A stretch of DNA of 64,000 bases. It comes from Microbacterium lushaniae. Its GTDB lineage: Bacteria; Actinomycetota; Actinomycetes; Actinomycetales; Microbacteriaceae. Shown here one piece after another: positions 36,111 through 44,080 of this stretch; position 1 is the stretch's first letter, and the number at the start of each line of letters is the position of its first letter. The stretch covers positions 2,046,001 through 2,110,000 of the forward strand of contig NZ_CP044232.1 in NCBI RefSeq assembly GCF_008727775.1. Reading direction: 5' to 3'. A program made the position numbers and the translations under genes. Below the pieces are notes generated by a model. That model did not search any database, was not told the DNA's origin, and saw only the letters and a program-made list of their open reading frames with translations.

Positions 36111-37159
36111 GTCACCACCAGGGGGCTCAGCAGGTAGAACAGCGCCAGCGCGCCCGTGGCGGACGGCAGGATCGAATCCAGCCGGTCGAGCACGCCGCCG
36201 TGTCCGGGCAGCCACGAACTCATGTCCTTGATGCCCAGATCTCGCTTGATCATGGACTCGCCCAGGTCGCCCGCGGTGGCGGTGCCGAGGATGACGGCGC
36301 CGAAGATGAGACCCGCCCACCACGGCAGGTGCAGCATGAACAGCGCGAGCAGCACACCGGCCGCCAGCGCGGCGACGGCGGCGCCGGCGAAGCCCTCCCA
36401 CGTCTTCTTCGGGCTGATCCGCGGGGCCATCAGATGACGCCCGCCGCGACCGAAGGTCAGGCCGGAGAAGTAGGCCCCCGTGTCGGCGGCGACCGTCACG
36501 ATGAGGAAGGCGAGCACCCACCACTCCCCGTCTGGCTGACTGAGGAGCACCATCGCGAGGCTCCCCATGAAGGGCACGTACAGCTGGATGAACCCCCCGA
36601 TCAGGACATCGGAGAGCACATCGCCGTACGAGCGGCCGTCGCGCGCGAACATCTGGCCGAGGAGGCGCCACACCACCACGAGCACGACCGCCGCGATCAC
36701 GGCGACCCAGTGCAGCCACAGGCTCGTGAACGCCCCCGAGAGCAGCAGGAGGGCACCCGCCAGCAGCTGCGGGACGAGGTCGACTCGCCGTCCCGATGCC
36801 TGCAGCGCCCGGCCGAACTCGAAGATCCCGAGCGATATCGCGGTGACGGCGAAGATCAGGAAGATCCATTTGAAGAACAGCAGCGAGCCCAGCACCGCGG
36901 CGCCGGCGGCCAGCCCGATGAGGATGGCCAGCAGCAGGTTGCGTCCCGTGCGCTGGGCGATCCGCGCATTGGCCTCTTCGAACTCCGCGCGCGCGTGCGC
37001 GACCTGGCTCTCGAACTCCGTGCGTGCGGCGCGGATGTGCGTCTGGAAGCCGGCTCCGGCGTCAGCGGCGCTCTGCGCACGGCGCGCACGAGCCGCTTCG
37101 CGTCGGGAGAGCGGCGCGTCCGAAGTCGACGCGCTTTCCGGGCCGGAGGGGTCGGTCAT
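36107..37159 (-). CDS. cdsA: Phosphatidate cytidylyltransferase
   Basis: A 350-residue CDP-diacylglycerol synthase. A hydrophilic N-terminal region of about 70 residues, partly coiled-coil-like, is followed by about eight membrane helices. The CdsA signature is complete: SPKKTWEG, then GESMIKRDLGIKDMSSWLPGHGGVLDRLDS near the C terminus (quoted discontinuously: SMIKRDLGIKDMSS and LPGHGGVLDRLDS). It makes CDP-DAG for phospholipid synthesis at the membrane. It follows frr by 5 nt, the usual pyrH-frr-cdsA order. Confidence 0.95.
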   Translation of the reverse strand: MTDPSGPESASTSDAPLSRREAARARRAQSAADAGAGFQTHIRAARTEFESQVAHARAEFEEANARIAQRTGRNLLLAILIGLAAGAAVLGSLLFFKWIFLIFAVTAISLGIFEFGRALQASGRRVDLVPQLLAGALLLLSGAFTSLWLHWVAVIAAVVLVVVWRLLGQMFARDGRSYGDVLSDVLIGGFIQLYVPFMGSLAMVLLSQPDGEWWVLAFLIVTVAADTGAYFSGLTFGRGGRHLMAPRISPKKTWEGFAGAAVAALAAGVLLALFMLHLPWWAGLIFGAVILGTATAGDLGESMIKRDLGIKDMSSWLPGHGGVLDRLDSILPSATGALALFYLLSPLVVT

Positions 37160-37164
37160 GGGGT

Positions 37165-37719
37165 CTAGACCTCGAGGAGCTCGGCCTCTTTGCGCTTGAG
37201 CGCCTCGTCGATGGCGTCGACGTGCGCCTTGGTCAACGCATCCAGCTCCTTCTCGGCGCGGACGAGTTCGTCCTCGCCCACCTCGCTCTTGAGCGCATCC
37301 AGTTCATCCTTGGACTTGCGGCGGATGCCGCGGACGTGCACCTTCGCGTCCTCGCCCTTGCCACGGACGATCTTGACGAACTCCTTGCGCCGTTCGGCGG
37401 TGAGCTCGGGCAGCGTGACGCGCACGATGTTGCCGTCGTTGGTGGGGTTCGCGCTGAGGTTCGGCATCTCGCGGATCGCGGTCTCGATGGCCTTCAGTGC
37501 GGACTTGTCGTACGGCGTGACCACGAGGGTGCGGGCTTCGGGATTGTTCAGCGAAGCAAGCTGTGCCAGCGGGGTGGGGGAACCGTAGTAGTCCACCATC
37601 ACCTTCTGGAACATCTGCGGGTTCGCGCGCCCGGTGCGAACGGTGGCGAAGTCGTCTTTCGCAGCTTCCACGGCGCGGTCCATGCGCGTTTCAGCGTCGG
37701 CCAGAACATCGGCGATCAC
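37165..37719 (-). CDS. frr: Ribosome recycling factor
   Basis: A 184-residue RRF of standard length. Family landmarks: [30 protein letters not shown], the hinge around [13 protein letters not shown], and the C-terminal helix [18 protein letters not shown]. With EF-G it splits post-termination ribosomes. GTG start with GGAG upstream. A TAGACT on the minus strand near 37751-37756 could provide an internal promoter after pyrH. Confidence 0.97.
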   Translation of the reverse strand: MIADVLADAETRMDRAVEAAKDDFATVRTGRANPQMFQKVMVDYYGSPTPLAQLASLNNPEARTLVVTPYDKSALKAIETAIREMPNLSANPTNDGNIVRVTLPELTAERRKEFVKIVRGKGEDAKVHVRGIRRKSKDELDALKSEVGEDELVRAEKELDALTKAHVDAIDEALKRKEAELLEV

Positions 37720-37791
37720 GGGGACTCCATTCGTTGGGCTCGACGTCTCAGTCTAGACAAGCGCGCGCCATCCGGCTGGCGCACGCTCCGC

Positions 37792-38511
37792 TCACGCGGT
37801 GACGCGGGTTCCGATCGACTCGCCCAGCAGCGCGCGCGTGACGCTGCCGGCAGGCACCATCCCGAACACGCGCATATCCATGCCGTTGTCCATGCACAGG
37901 CTGAACGCGGTGGAGTCCACGACCTTGAGCCCGCGCTGCAGGGCATCCCGGTACGTGATGGTGTCGATGCGCGTCGCGGTGGCGTCGTGACGCGGATCCG
38001 CGGTGTAGACGCCGTCGACGCCGTTCTTGGCGACGAGGACCTCGGTGGCACCGATCTCCAGCGCGCGTTGCGCGGCGACGGTGTCGGTGGAGAAGTACGG
38101 CAGACCCGCCCCCGCGCCGAAGATCACGACACGCCCCTTCTCCAGGTGACGCTCGGCCCTGCGCGGGATGTACGGCTCGGCGACCTGGGTCATGGAGATC
38201 GCCGACTGCACGCGCGTGGCCGCCCCGGCCTGCTCGAGGAAGTCCTGCAGCGCGAGGGCGTTCATGACCGTCCCCAGCATCCCCATGTAGTCGGCTCGCC
38301 CGCGGTCCATGCCGCGCTGGCTGAGCTCGGCTCCGCGGAAGAAGTTCCCCCCACCCACGACGACGGCGACCTCGACGCGGTCCACCGCCGCGGCGATCTC
38401 ACGGGCCATCTGGCTGACGACGTCGGGATTGACTCCCAGCTGCCCCCCGCCGAAGGCTTCGCCCGACAGCTTCAGCAGGACGCGGCGGCGTCCCGTGGCC
38501 TCATCGATCAC
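37792..38511 (-). CDS. pyrH: UMP kinase
   Basis: A 239-residue amino-acid-kinase-fold UMP kinase. Motifs: [11 protein letters not shown] at the N terminus, [28 protein letters not shown], and [28 protein letters not shown]. It phosphorylates UMP to UDP. The GTG start at 38511 was preferred because AGAGGAAG lies at a good distance and a TAAGTT -10 (38534-38539) gives a short leader. An ATG 13 codons upstream lacks such a site. Confidence 0.96.
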   Translation of the reverse strand: MIDEATGRRRVLLKLSGEAFGGGQLGVNPDVVSQMAREIAAAVDRVEVAVVVGGGNFFRGAELSQRGMDRGRADYMGMLGTVMNALALQDFLEQAGAATRVQSAISMTQVAEPYIPRRAERHLEKGRVVIFGAGAGLPYFSTDTVAAQRALEIGATEVLVAKNGVDGVYTADPRHDATATRIDTITYRDALQRGLKVVDSTAFSLCMDNGMDMRVFGMVPAGSVTRALLGESIGTRVTA

Positions 38512-38550
38512 GTGTCTTCCTCTCGTCGGGTACAACTTATCGTCGGGCAT

Positions 38551-38584
38551 GGGAAAGGCCCGCACCGGTCAGCGATGCGGGCCT
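38551..38584 (-). terminator. Rho-independent terminator of rpsB-tsf
   Basis: A 9-bp stem (AGGCCCGCA/TGCGGGCCT at 38556-38564 and 38576-38584) with an 11-nt loop, about 10 nt beyond the tsf stop. On the minus strand it is followed by TTTCCC. It separates tsf from the pyrH promoter. Confidence 0.75.
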
Positions 38585-38594
38585 CTCACTCGTG

Positions 38595-39422
38595 TTACGC
38601 GCCGACCTTGAAGCGAGCGAAGTCGGTGATCGTGATCCCGGCGTCCTTGGCGACCTGCGCCACCGACACCTTGTTGTCCTTGGCGTAGTCCTGGTCCAGG
38701 AGCACGACCTGCTTGAAGAACGCGTTCACGCGACCTTCGACGATCTTCGGCAGCGCCGCCTCGGGCTTGCCCTCGTTGCGGGAGATCTCGGTGACGATCT
38801 CGCGCTCCTTCTCGACGTCGGCCTCGGGCACGTCCTCGCGCGCGAGGTAGCTCGGGTTGGCGAACGACACGTGCTGCGCGATGCTGCGCGCGGCCTCCGC
38901 GTTCTCGCCGGTGTAGGCGACGACGACGCCGATCTGCGGCGGCAGGTCCTTGCTGGTCTTGTGCAGGTAGACCGAGAAGTGCTCGCCGGTCAGGGTGCGC
39001 ACGCGGCGCAGCTCGACCTTCTCGCCGATGATGGCCGCCTCGTCGGAGATCAGCTCGGCGACGGTCTGGTCACCGGCGGGAGCGGCCAGGGCCGCCTCGG
39101 CGGAGTCTGCGGAGGCGGCGGCAGCCGCTTCGACGACCTTGTCTGCCAGCGCGATGAAGCGCTCGTTCTTGGCGACGAAGTCGGTCTCGCATGCGAGCTC
39201 GAGCAGCGTCACGGCGCCGTCCTGCTCGCGGGCGGTGACCAGGCCCTCGCTCGTGGAGCGATCGGCGCGCTTGGCGTTGCCCTTCGCGCCCTTCAGACGC
39301 AGGATCTCGACGGCCTTCTCGACGTCGCCGTCGGCCTCCTCGAGCGCCTTCTTGGTGTCGACCATGCCCGTGCCCAGCTGCTCACGCAGCGCCTTGATGT
39401 CGGCGATCGTGAAGTTTGCCAT
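38595..39422 (-). CDS. tsf: Translation elongation factor Ts
   Basis: A 275-residue EF-Ts, the nucleotide exchange factor of EF-Tu. The N-terminal UBA-like domain (IADIKALREQLGTGMVDTKKALEEADGD, quoted in part) and the TDFVAKNERF signature are both present. It is followed by the dimerisation part and VLLDQDYAKDNKVSVAQ at the C terminus. It lies 94 nt downstream of rpsB, as in most bacteria, and ends at a clear terminator. Confidence 0.97.
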   Translation of the reverse strand: MANFTIADIKALREQLGTGMVDTKKALEEADGDVEKAVEILRLKGAKGNAKRADRSTSEGLVTAREQDGAVTLLELACETDFVAKNERFIALADKVVEAAAAASADSAEAALAAPAGDQTVAELISDEAAIIGEKVELRRVRTLTGEHFSVYLHKTSKDLPPQIGVVVAYTGENAEAARSIAQHVSFANPSYLAREDVPEADVEKEREIVTEISRNEGKPEAALPKIVEGRVNAFFKQVVLLDQDYAKDNKVSVAQVAKDAGITITDFARFKVGA

Positions 39423-39516
39423 GTGTGGTGGCTCCTAGTTCTGATGAGTTCTGAGGGAGACGTCGGCGAGGTCGCTGGTCACGACCTCGCCGACGGGAGT
39501 GTGGTGCAGGTGCCGA

Positions 39517-40479
39517 TTACTTCTCGGCGGACTCGGCCGAAGCGGCCTCGTCGGTGTTCTGGTCTGCGGCGGCAGCCGCCTCGGCGTCGGCGGCCGACTC
39601 GGTCGCGGCTTCGCCCTCGATGGCCTGCTCGTCGGCGACGAGCTCGCTCGCCTCGGCGGTGGCCTCGGCGACGTCGGCGACCTTCTCGGTCTCGGCGGAG
39701 GACTGCGACGGGGCACCCTGCTCGAGCAGCTCGCGCTCCCACTCGGTCAGCGGCTCGGCGGCGACCTCGGTCGCCTCCCCTGCCGGCTGGTGACGCTGGA
39801 TGAGGCCCTCGGCTGCGGCGTCGGCGATGATGCGGGTGAGCAGGCTCACCGAACGGATCGCGTCGTCGTTGCCGGGGATCGGGTACTGGAACTCGTCGGG
39901 GTCGGCGTTGGTGTCGAGGATGCCGATGACGGGGATGCCGAGCTTCTTGGCCTCATCCACGGCGAGGTGCTCGCGCTTGGCGTCGACGACCCAGATCGCG
40001 GAGGGGGTCTTCTGCAGGTTGCGGATACCGCCCAGGGACTTGTGCAGCTTGTCGAGCTCGCGCTTCTTGAGCAGCAGCTCCTTCTTGGTGAAGCCGCTGT
40101 TGGCGGGGGTCTCGTAGTCGAGCTCCTCGAGCTCCTTCATGCGGGCCAGACGCTTGGAGATCGTCTGGAAGTTGGTGAGGAGGCCACCGAGCCAGCGCTG
40201 GTTGACGAAGGGCTGGCCGACGCGCGTCGCCTGCTCGGCGAGCACTTCCTGCGCCTGCTTCTTCGTGCCGACGAAGAGGATCGTGCCGCCGTGGGCGACG
40301 GTCTCCTTGACGAACTCGTACGCCTTGTCGATGTAGGACAGCGACTGCTGCAGGTCGATGATGTGGATGCCGCTGCGCTCGGTGAGGATGAAGCGCTTGA
40401 CTTTCGGGTTCCACCGGCGGGTCTGGTGTCCGAAGTGCACGCCGCTGTCGAGCAGCTGGCGAATGGTGACGACGGCCAT
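39517..40479 (-). CDS. rpsB: 30S ribosomal protein S2
   Basis: A 320-residue S2. The conserved core starts [24 protein letters not shown] and includes [27 protein letters not shown] and [15 protein letters not shown]. From about residue 245 a roughly 75-residue acidic Ala/Glu/Ser-rich tail follows, which is longer than in E. coli S2 and likely disordered. First gene of rpsB-tsf. GAGAAGGAG precedes the ATG. A leader of about 190 nt upstream may carry S2 autoregulation. Confidence 0.97.
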   Translation of the reverse strand: MAVVTIRQLLDSGVHFGHQTRRWNPKVKRFILTERSGIHIIDLQQSLSYIDKAYEFVKETVAHGGTILFVGTKKQAQEVLAEQATRVGQPFVNQRWLGGLLTNFQTISKRLARMKELEELDYETPANSGFTKKELLLKKRELDKLHKSLGGIRNLQKTPSAIWVVDAKREHLAVDEAKKLGIPVIGILDTNADPDEFQYPIPGNDDAIRSVSLLTRIIADAAAEGLIQRHQPAGEATEVAAEPLTEWERELLEQGAPSQSSAETEKVADVAEATAEASELVADEQAIEGEAATESAADAEAAAAADQNTDEAASAESAEK

Positions 40480-40793
40480 GGCCGTTCTCCTTCTCTCGGC
40501 GCGGATGCGCCTGGTTGCGGTTGGTTTCGCGCCGGCCCGAGTGGGCGGCGAGCCTGGTGTCCGGCACGCATCCGCTCCCGGGCGGATGCTCGGGAGACCG
40601 GTGGATGCGGGATGCCGCGCGATGCGGTTCGTTCAGAACCGCGGTGCGCTGTGGACACGCGGAGTCACCCCGACGGACGGGGTGCCCTTCTACTGTACCA
40701 GCCGCGCCTCCCCAGCACCCCGCATCGTCGGCACCGTCCACCGAAGCGGTGTGCGGGCGACGCGCGACGGTGGTGACGGGCGATCCTGAGGCC
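40480..40793. promoter_or_regulatory. rpsB leader and promoter region; 314-bp gap to the divergent M23 gene
   Basis: On the minus strand TACAGT (near 40691-40696) is a candidate -10 for rpsB, giving a leader close to 200 nt. Within it lies a perfect 8-bp hairpin, GCATCCGC/GCGGATGC, at 40568-40589. A structured leader fits translational feedback by S2, known for rpsB in other bacteria. On the plus strand GATCCT lies 6 nt before the M23 gene start. I see no further gene here. Confidence 0.45.
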
Positions 40794-41279
40794 ATGTCGC
40801 ATCCGTTGCACCGTCTGTCGGCCGTGGCCGTCGCCGCCGTGTGGGCGCTGACTGGGACCGCACCTCCCGTGCCGGTGGAGCGGGGGTGGACGTGGCCGAC
40901 CGCGCCCGTGCAGATCGTCCGCCCGTTCGTGGCACCGGCGCACGCCTACGGCGCGGGGCACCGCGGCATCGACCTGACCGCCGACGGTGCGGTGCGCTCC
41001 CCCGCCGACGGCGTGATCGCGTACAGCGGGATCGTGGTCGACCGCGGCGTGCTCACGATCGATCACGGCGATGGGCTCGTGACCACGTTCGAGCCGGTGG
41101 AGTCGGCGCTGCGCGCGGGTGAGGCCGTGACGCGCGGCCAGGAAGTCGCCGAGGTCTCGTCGGGTGGCCACACCGCCGATGGCGCCGTGCATTTCGGGGT
41201 GCGCCGGAACGGCGACTACATCAACCCGTTGCTGATGCTGGGCGGCGTGCCGCGCGCCATCCTCCTGCCGTGCTGCTGA
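40794..41279 (+). CDS. M23 (LytM-like) peptidoglycan endopeptidase family protein
   Basis: A 161-residue secreted protein. A signal-like hydrophobic stretch (residues about 8-22) is followed directly by a LytM fold: AYGAGHRGIDLTA (zinc ligands H56 and D60), DGVIAYSGIVVDRGVLTIDHGDGLVTTFE (quoted in part), and GAVHFGVRRNGDYINP. The first His of the usual HxH motif is Ala here, as in other short actinobacterial members I recall, so activity may be altered or the protein regulatory. The C terminus ends in two Cys. Confidence 0.85.
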   Translation: MSHPLHRLSAVAVAAVWALTGTAPPVPVERGWTWPTAPVQIVRPFVAPAHAYGAGHRGIDLTADGAVRSPADGVIAYSGIVVDRGVLTIDHGDGLVTTFEPVESALRAGEAVTRGQEVAEVSSGGHTADGAVHFGVRRNGDYINPLLMLGGVPRAILLPCC

Positions 41280-41289
41280 GCGGGCCGCG

Positions 41290-41847
41290 TCACTGGATGG
41301 AGTTGCGGGCCCCGCCGTCGGAGATCACGGCGTCATCGTCGATCCCGCGGACGACATTGTCATTGCCGTCCACCGTGACGGCGTCGATGGAGTCCGTCGC
41401 GGTGACGGTGTTGCGGTCGCCGGTCATGGTCAGGTCGTCGATGTCGCGCGCAGTGACGGTGGAGTCGTTGCCCTGCAGCGTGAGCGAATCCGTCTCCCCC
41501 ACCGTGACGGTGAGGCGATCACCCTCGACCCCCAGCACGTCGATGTCGGCGGCGGACAGGTCCACCGCCAGGTCGTTGCCCTCCACCTGCACGGAGGGGC
41601 AGTCGCCGCGCAGGACGAGGGAGGGCGAACCCGCCGTGAGCGCGACCGGAGCGCCGGCGCAATCCTGCACGGTGCCGGGATCGGCCGACGGGACGGCGGG
41701 GGTCGCCGTGTCCGAGGGCGTCGCGGAAGGCACCGGGCGAGCCTGGTCGGAAGGCAGCCTGGTCACGACCGGATCGGGCACGGCGCATCCGGCGAGGATG
41801 GCCACCGATGCCACCAGAACGGCCAGCTGTGCACGTCGACGGGTCAT
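41290..41847 (-). CDS. DUF3060-containing lipoprotein
   Basis: A 185-residue lipoprotein. The signal peptide ends in the lipobox LAGC (Cys about residue 21). A Pro/Ser/Thr linker follows, then a repetitive beta-rich domain of Asn/Asp/Thr-rich strands (VEGNDLAVDL, LQGNDSTVTA, MTGDRNTVTA, VDGNDNVVRG), which is the DUF3060 pattern and probably forms a beta helix. Function unknown; surface-exposed. TACCGT ends 6 nt before the ATG. It converges on the M23 gene. Confidence 0.85.
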   Translation of the reverse strand: MTRRRAQLAVLVASVAILAGCAVPDPVVTRLPSDQARPVPSATPSDTATPAVPSADPGTVQDCAGAPVALTAGSPSLVLRGDCPSVQVEGNDLAVDLSAADIDVLGVEGDRLTVTVGETDSLTLQGNDSTVTARDIDDLTMTGDRNTVTATDSIDAVTVDGNDNVVRGIDDDAVISDGGARNSIQ

Positions 41848-41853
41848 GCTCCC

Positions 41854-41859
41854 ACGGTA
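41854..41859 (-). promoter_or_regulatory. Leaderless -10 box of the DUF3060 lipoprotein gene
   Basis: TACCGT on the minus strand, then GGGAGC, then ATG: a 6-nt gap. Confidence 0.5.
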
Positions 41860-41896
41860 GGCCCGGCCCCCACCGCCTGTCGCCGGGCCCGGAAAA

Positions 41897-41945
41897 CGAG
41901 GAGATCACGCGAATCGAGGACCCGAACCCCCGCACGCTCCTCGAT
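41897..41945. repeat. Probable half copy of the dispersed palindrome
   Basis: A left-arm-like stretch (CGAGGAGATCACGCGAATCG, continuing to 41920), a 17-nt loop and a short right arm TCCTCGAT (41938-41945). The layout mirrors the element at 4009-4074, with CGAGGA replacing TCAGGA at arm ends. The rest of the right arm is lost next to the xerC stop. Confidence 0.45.
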
Positions 41946-41955
41946 CCCCGCGGCG

Positions 41956-42858
41956 CTACGCGCGCGGATGGGCGAGCCGGTACGACTCCTTCAGCCGCTC
42001 GCTCGAGACGTGGGTGTAGATCTGCGTCGTGCCCAGGCTCGCGTGCCCGAGGATCTCCTGCACGGCGCGGAGGTCGGCGCCGCCGTCCAGGAGGTGGGTG
42101 GCGGCGGAGTGCCGCAGCGCGTGCGGGCCGACCGCCGCCGAACCCACCGCCGGGCCGATGATGCGGGTGACCAGATCGTAGACCGACCGCACGCCGAGCC
42201 GTCGCCCGCGAGTTCCGAGGAACAGCGCGGCCCCGGCATCCTCGCCGCGCGCGGCCAGTGCGGGCCGGGCACGCACGAGGTATCCGTCCAGCGCGCGGGC
42301 GGCCGCCCCGCCGTACGGCACGACCCGCTCCTTCGAGCCCTTGCCCAGGACGCGCACGGTGCGCCGATCCGGATCGACGTCGTCCAGGTCGAGGCCGCAC
42401 AGCTCCGACACGCGCACGCCCGCCCCGTACAGCAGCTCGAGCACGGCGGAGTCACGCAGTATCACGGGGTCGCCCTCGGCCGCCCGGTCGGCGAGCGCCT
42501 CCAGCACGCCGCGCAGGGCATCGGCCGACGCGACCTGCGGCAGCGTCCGCCCCCTCTTCGGGCTGGTCAGGCGCAGCGTCGGATCGGACTCGATGAGACC
42601 CTCCTCCCGCGCCCACCGGAAGAGCCCGCGCACCGCGGCGGTGCGTCGCGCCAGCGTGCTGCGCGCGAGACCGTGCTGCGCCGCGCCCCACGACCACTCC
42701 CGCAGGTGCTCGACGTCCACCTCCGCCAGCGGAACGTCGCCGATGGTGGCGGTCAGATCGTCGAGGTCGGACCGGTAGGCCCGCACGGTCGCCGGCGCGA
42801 GCCTACGCACCGACTCCAGGTCGGCGAGGTAGGCATCGATCGCGGCACTGATCAGCAC
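41956..42858 (-). CDS. xerC: Tyrosine recombinase XerC
   Basis: A 300-residue tyrosine recombinase. The N-terminal SAM-like core-binding domain (AIDAYLADLESVRRLAPATV) is followed by the catalytic domain with the full set: Arg in GAGVRVSELCGL, Lys in GKGSKERVVPYG, HALRHSAATHLL (HxxR), the second His in LGHASLGTTQ and the nucleophile Tyr in IYTHVS. It resolves chromosome dimers at dif with XerD. GTG start with GGGAGG immediately upstream, a tight spacing. The position after dprA is typical of actinobacteria. Confidence 0.93.
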   Translation of the reverse strand: MLISAAIDAYLADLESVRRLAPATVRAYRSDLDDLTATIGDVPLAEVDVEHLREWSWGAAQHGLARSTLARRTAAVRGLFRWAREEGLIESDPTLRLTSPKRGRTLPQVASADALRGVLEALADRAAEGDPVILRDSAVLELLYGAGVRVSELCGLDLDDVDPDRRTVRVLGKGSKERVVPYGGAAARALDGYLVRARPALAARGEDAGAALFLGTRGRRLGVRSVYDLVTRIIGPAVGSAAVGPHALRHSAATHLLDGGADLRAVQEILGHASLGTTQIYTHVSSERLKESYRLAHPRA

Positions 42859-42910
42859 CCTCCCAGGATGCCCCGCCGCGTCGTCCGTGGGGGGCGGACG
42901 CGCGGGCGGG

Positions 42911-44080
42911 TCACCGGGTCGGCGCGCGCCGCCACCCGTCCCCGTCGGCCACGAGATCGCCCGACAGGGACGCCAGTCCCACGAGCGCCTCGACCTCGGC
43001 CACGGCGAGCCCGCTGCGGCGAGCCAGTTCCAGGGCGGGCACCGCGACACGCGTGCTCGCCGCATCCAGGAGGCGCGTGAGCTCGGCGGAGCGGCCCCCG
43101 GACAGGGCCGGGGCGGAGACGGAGAGTCCGAGAAGCTCGCGCACATCGTCGGCGCGGGTGATGCACACGCCGTCGAACTCCCGCAGGACGCGGTGCGCCC
43201 CCGCGGATGCGGCGCTGGTGACCGGTCCGGGAACCGCCCCGAGCGCGCGGCCGAGCGAGGCCGCGTGCGCGGCGGTGTTGAGCGAACCGCTGCGGGCCCC
43301 CGCTTCCACGATGATCGTGGCGTCGGACAGCGCCGCGATCAGCCGGTTTCTCGCGAGGAAGCGCCATTTGCTGGGCGCGGTGCCGCAGGGCGTCTCCCCC
43401 GCGACCACGCCGTGGCTTGCGATGCGCCGGATGAGGTCGGTGTGACCGGTCGGGTACGGGCGGTCGATACCGCCGGCCAGGAGCGCCACGGTGCGTCCGC
43501 CGGCGGACAGCGCCGCGCGATGGGCGACCCCGTCGATCCCGTACGCGGCGCCGGAGACCACGGTCACCCCGCCGCCGGCCAGGTCGGACGCCAGCTCCGC
43601 TGCGACGTGCTCGCCGTATCCGGTCGCCGCGCGGGCCCCCACCAAGGCGACGGCCGGGGTGGCGTCCCACTCGTCGGGTGTCCCCTGCATCCACAGGACG
43701 TGCGGCGCATGCTCGCCCAGGTCGTCCAGGCGCGCGGGCCACTCCGCGTCTCCGGGCACGACCAGGCGCGTGCCCGACCGGCGGGCTCGTTCCAGCGCCG
43801 TGGCGACGAGAGCGGGGTCGGCACGCGGCATCCATCGCTCCCGTGCGGCCGCCACATCCCGCGGCGACAGCGGCACCTCCTCCGTGTCGCCCGACAGGGC
43901 GTGCCGCAGCGCCGAGGCCGCACCCAGGTGGGCGATCAGCGCCCCGGCGACACGGTCGCCCGGCTCGGTGAGCACGCTCCACACGGCGCGGGCGTACACG
44001 TCGGCGGATGCGTCGGATGCCACGTGCACGCCGCGCAGCGCCGCGGCACAGGCGCCGGGCGACAGATCGAACCCCCTCAT
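42911..44080 (-). CDS. dprA: DNA-processing protein DprA
   Basis: A 389-residue DprA/Smf. The Rossmann-like ssDNA-binding domain carries VALVGARAATGYGEHVAAEL, TVVSGAAYGIDGVAHRAAL, the LAGGIDRPYPTGHTDL loop and VEAGARSGSLNTAAHA. A C-terminal winged-helix-like domain (ELTRLLDAASTRVAVPALELARRSGL, quoted in part) follows. It loads RecA on incoming DNA during transformation in competent species and is widespread elsewhere. ATGA overlap with comM. Confidence 0.94.
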   Translation of the reverse strand: MRGFDLSPGACAAALRGVHVASDASADVYARAVWSVLTEPGDRVAGALIAHLGAASALRHALSGDTEEVPLSPRDVAAARERWMPRADPALVATALERARRSGTRLVVPGDAEWPARLDDLGEHAPHVLWMQGTPDEWDATPAVALVGARAATGYGEHVAAELASDLAGGGVTVVSGAAYGIDGVAHRAALSAGGRTVALLAGGIDRPYPTGHTDLIRRIASHGVVAGETPCGTAPSKWRFLARNRLIAALSDATIIVEAGARSGSLNTAAHAASLGRALGAVPGPVTSAASAGAHRVLREFDGVCITRADDVRELLGLSVSAPALSGGRSAELTRLLDAASTRVAVPALELARRSGLAVAEVEALVGLASLSGDLVADGDGWRRAPTR

